Shown in pieces: positions 13,840 to 14,780 of a DNA stretch of 14,780 bases. Each line of letters starts with the position of its first letter. Position 1 is the first letter of the stretch. The translations under genes and the position numbers were made by a program. The notes under the pieces are model-generated. The model did no database searches and was not told the origin of the DNA. It saw only the letters and a program-made list of their open reading frames with translations. This DNA is from an uncultured Oscillospiraceae bacterium (GTDB lineage Bacteria; Bacillota; Clostridia; Oscillospirales; Oscillospiraceae): positions 1 to 14,780 of the forward strand of contig CAAELC010000064.1 of NCBI GenBank assembly GCA_900756715.1. The letters run 5' to 3'.

Positions 13840-13912
13840 CGCCCCACAGCGTATTCTTCCATTTCTATCAAACTATACTACTATACTGTGACTTATAAAG
13901 GAGAACACTATC

Positions 13913-14780
13913 ATGGCTCGTATCTATACTTCCGCCGACCAACTGGTCGGCCGCACCCCTCTGCTGGAACTGACTCATCTGGAAAAGAAATATGACCTGA
14001 AGGCCCGCATTCTGGCCAAGGTGGAGTACTTCAACCCCGCCGGTTCTGTGAAGGACCGGATTGCCAAGGCGATGATCGACGACGCTGAGGCCAAGAGGCT
14101 GCTGAAAGAGGGCAGCGTTATCATTGAGCCCACCTCCGGCAACACCGGTATCGGCCTTGCCTCTGTGGCGGCAGCCCGGGGCTACCGCATCATCATTGTG
14201 ATGCCTGAAACCATGAGCGTGGAGCGCCGCCAGCTGATGAAGGCCTACGGCGCGGAGCTGGTGCTCAGTGAAGGCGCAAAGGGCATGAAGGGCGCCATTG
14301 CCAAGGCAGATGAGCTGGCAAAGGAAATCCCCAACAGCTTTATTCCCGGCCAGTTTATCAACGCCGCCAACCCCAAGGCCCACTACGAGACGACCGGCCC
14401 GGAGATCTGGCAGGATACCGACGGTCAGGTGGACTACTTTGTGGCAGGCGTTGGCACCGGCGGCACCATCACCGGCACCGGCAAATTCCTGAAGGAGCAG
14501 AACCCGGCAGTGAAGGTAGTGGCCGTGGAGCCTAAGAGCTCCGCCGTGCTGTCTACCGGTGTAGCCGGTTCCCACAAGATTCAGGGGATTGGCGCAGGCT
14601 TTGTGCCCGAGGTGCTGGACACCAAGGTGTATGACGAGATTATCCCCGTCGAAAATGACGACGCCTTCGCCGTCGGCAAGGAAATCGGCAAGAACGAGGG
14701 CGTGCTGGTTGGAATCTCCTCCGGCGCCGCCGTATGGGCCGCGCTTGAAATTGCAAAGCGCCCGGAAAGTGCCGGAAAGA
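13913..14780 (+). CDS. cysK: Cysteine synthase A (O-acetylserine sulfhydrylase), 3' end outside the window
   Basis: Cysteine synthase joins O-acetyl-L-serine and sulfide to make L-cysteine with pyridoxal phosphate, in the cytosol. The 289 visible codons cover most of the usual 300-310. PLP lysine is K47 in NPAGSVKDR (41-49). The substrate loop TSGNTG is at 74-79, the MPETMS segment follows, and the phosphate-binding loop is GVGTGGTITGTGKF. Near the end, VGISSGAA holds the serine that contacts the PLP ring nitrogen. AAAGGAG lies 9-10 nt before the ATG at 13913. A strong promoter and the possible Cys-ending leader peptide precede it. I saw no AUA codon in it. Family members with other substrates (O-phosphoserine, cystathionine beta-synthase) exist, but the motifs favour CysK. 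Confidence 0.95.
   Translation, partial: MARIYTSADQLVGRTPLLELTHLEKKYDLKARILAKVEYFNPAGSVKDRIAKAMIDDAEAKRLLKEGSVIIEPTSGNTGIGLASVAAARGYRIIIVMPETMSVERRQLMKAYGAELVLSEGAKGMKGAIAKADELAKEIPNSFIPGQFINAANPKAHYETTGPEIWQDTDGQVDYFVAGVGTGGTITGTGKFLKEQNPAVKVVAVEPKSSAVLSTGVAGSHKIQGIGAGFVPEVLDTKVYDEIIPVENDDAFAVGKEIGKNEGVLVGISSGAAVWAALEIAKRPESAGK

Noticed and set aside
1..14780. Mobile elements, CRISPR arrays, rRNA or phage genes
   Set aside because: No transposase, integrase, direct-repeat array, attachment-site duplication or rRNA sequence was seen by eye.

Overview
The window looks like chromosomal DNA from a moderately GC-rich, strictly anaerobic, Gram-positive Clostridia-type bacterium, most likely of the Oscillospiraceae/Ruminococcaceae sphere. 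The reasons are an rnfCDGEAB operon in clostridial order, strong AGGAGG ribosome binding sites before nearly every gene, a folate ECF transporter S component behind a THF riboswitch, a two-subunit class I (Fe-S) fumarase next to a short malic enzyme, and a short-chain fatty acid transporter. I see no phage, transposon, CRISPR or toxin genes.

Layout. (1) 56-2696, minus strand: operon of malic enzyme, fumarase alpha and fumarase beta, which interconvert pyruvate, malate and fumarate. A perfect TTGTATA-N8-TATACAA operator-like repeat sits on its promoter. (2) 2756-3612, minus: folT-like folate transporter gene behind a promoter, a THF riboswitch aptamer and a hairpin that holds the Shine-Dalgarno sequence and runs straight into a T7 tract. 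(3) 3605-5398, minus: a lone L-ribulokinase (araB) with its own promoter and terminator. (4) 5411-10713, minus: the six-gene Rnf complex (ferredoxin:NAD+ oxidoreductase and ion pump), closed by a strong terminator. (5) 10826-11895, plus: tRNA with anticodon UAU (Ile, reads AUA), apparently co-transcribed with a DUF975-type membrane protein gene that carries a cluster of AUA codons. (6) 12023-13657, plus: atoE-type short-chain fatty acid transporter with an elaborate AT-rich operator region, a GC-rich structured leader and a 20-bp terminator hairpin. (7) 13713-14780, plus: cysK (cysteine synthase), cut by the window end. A strong promoter and a leader holding a 10-codon open reading frame that ends in Cys-stop precede it.

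Together the genes point to a fermenter that conserves energy through reduced ferredoxin (Rnf), handles C4-dicarboxylates and short-chain acids, and imports folate. The coding genes are mostly ordinary housekeeping families. The less ordinary material lies between them: the cysK leader peptide, the THF riboswitch expression platform, the nested repeats before atoE, and the tRNA-Ile(UAU)/DUF975 pairing. All regulatory calls rest on reading the bases by eye; no folding, alignment or database search was run.
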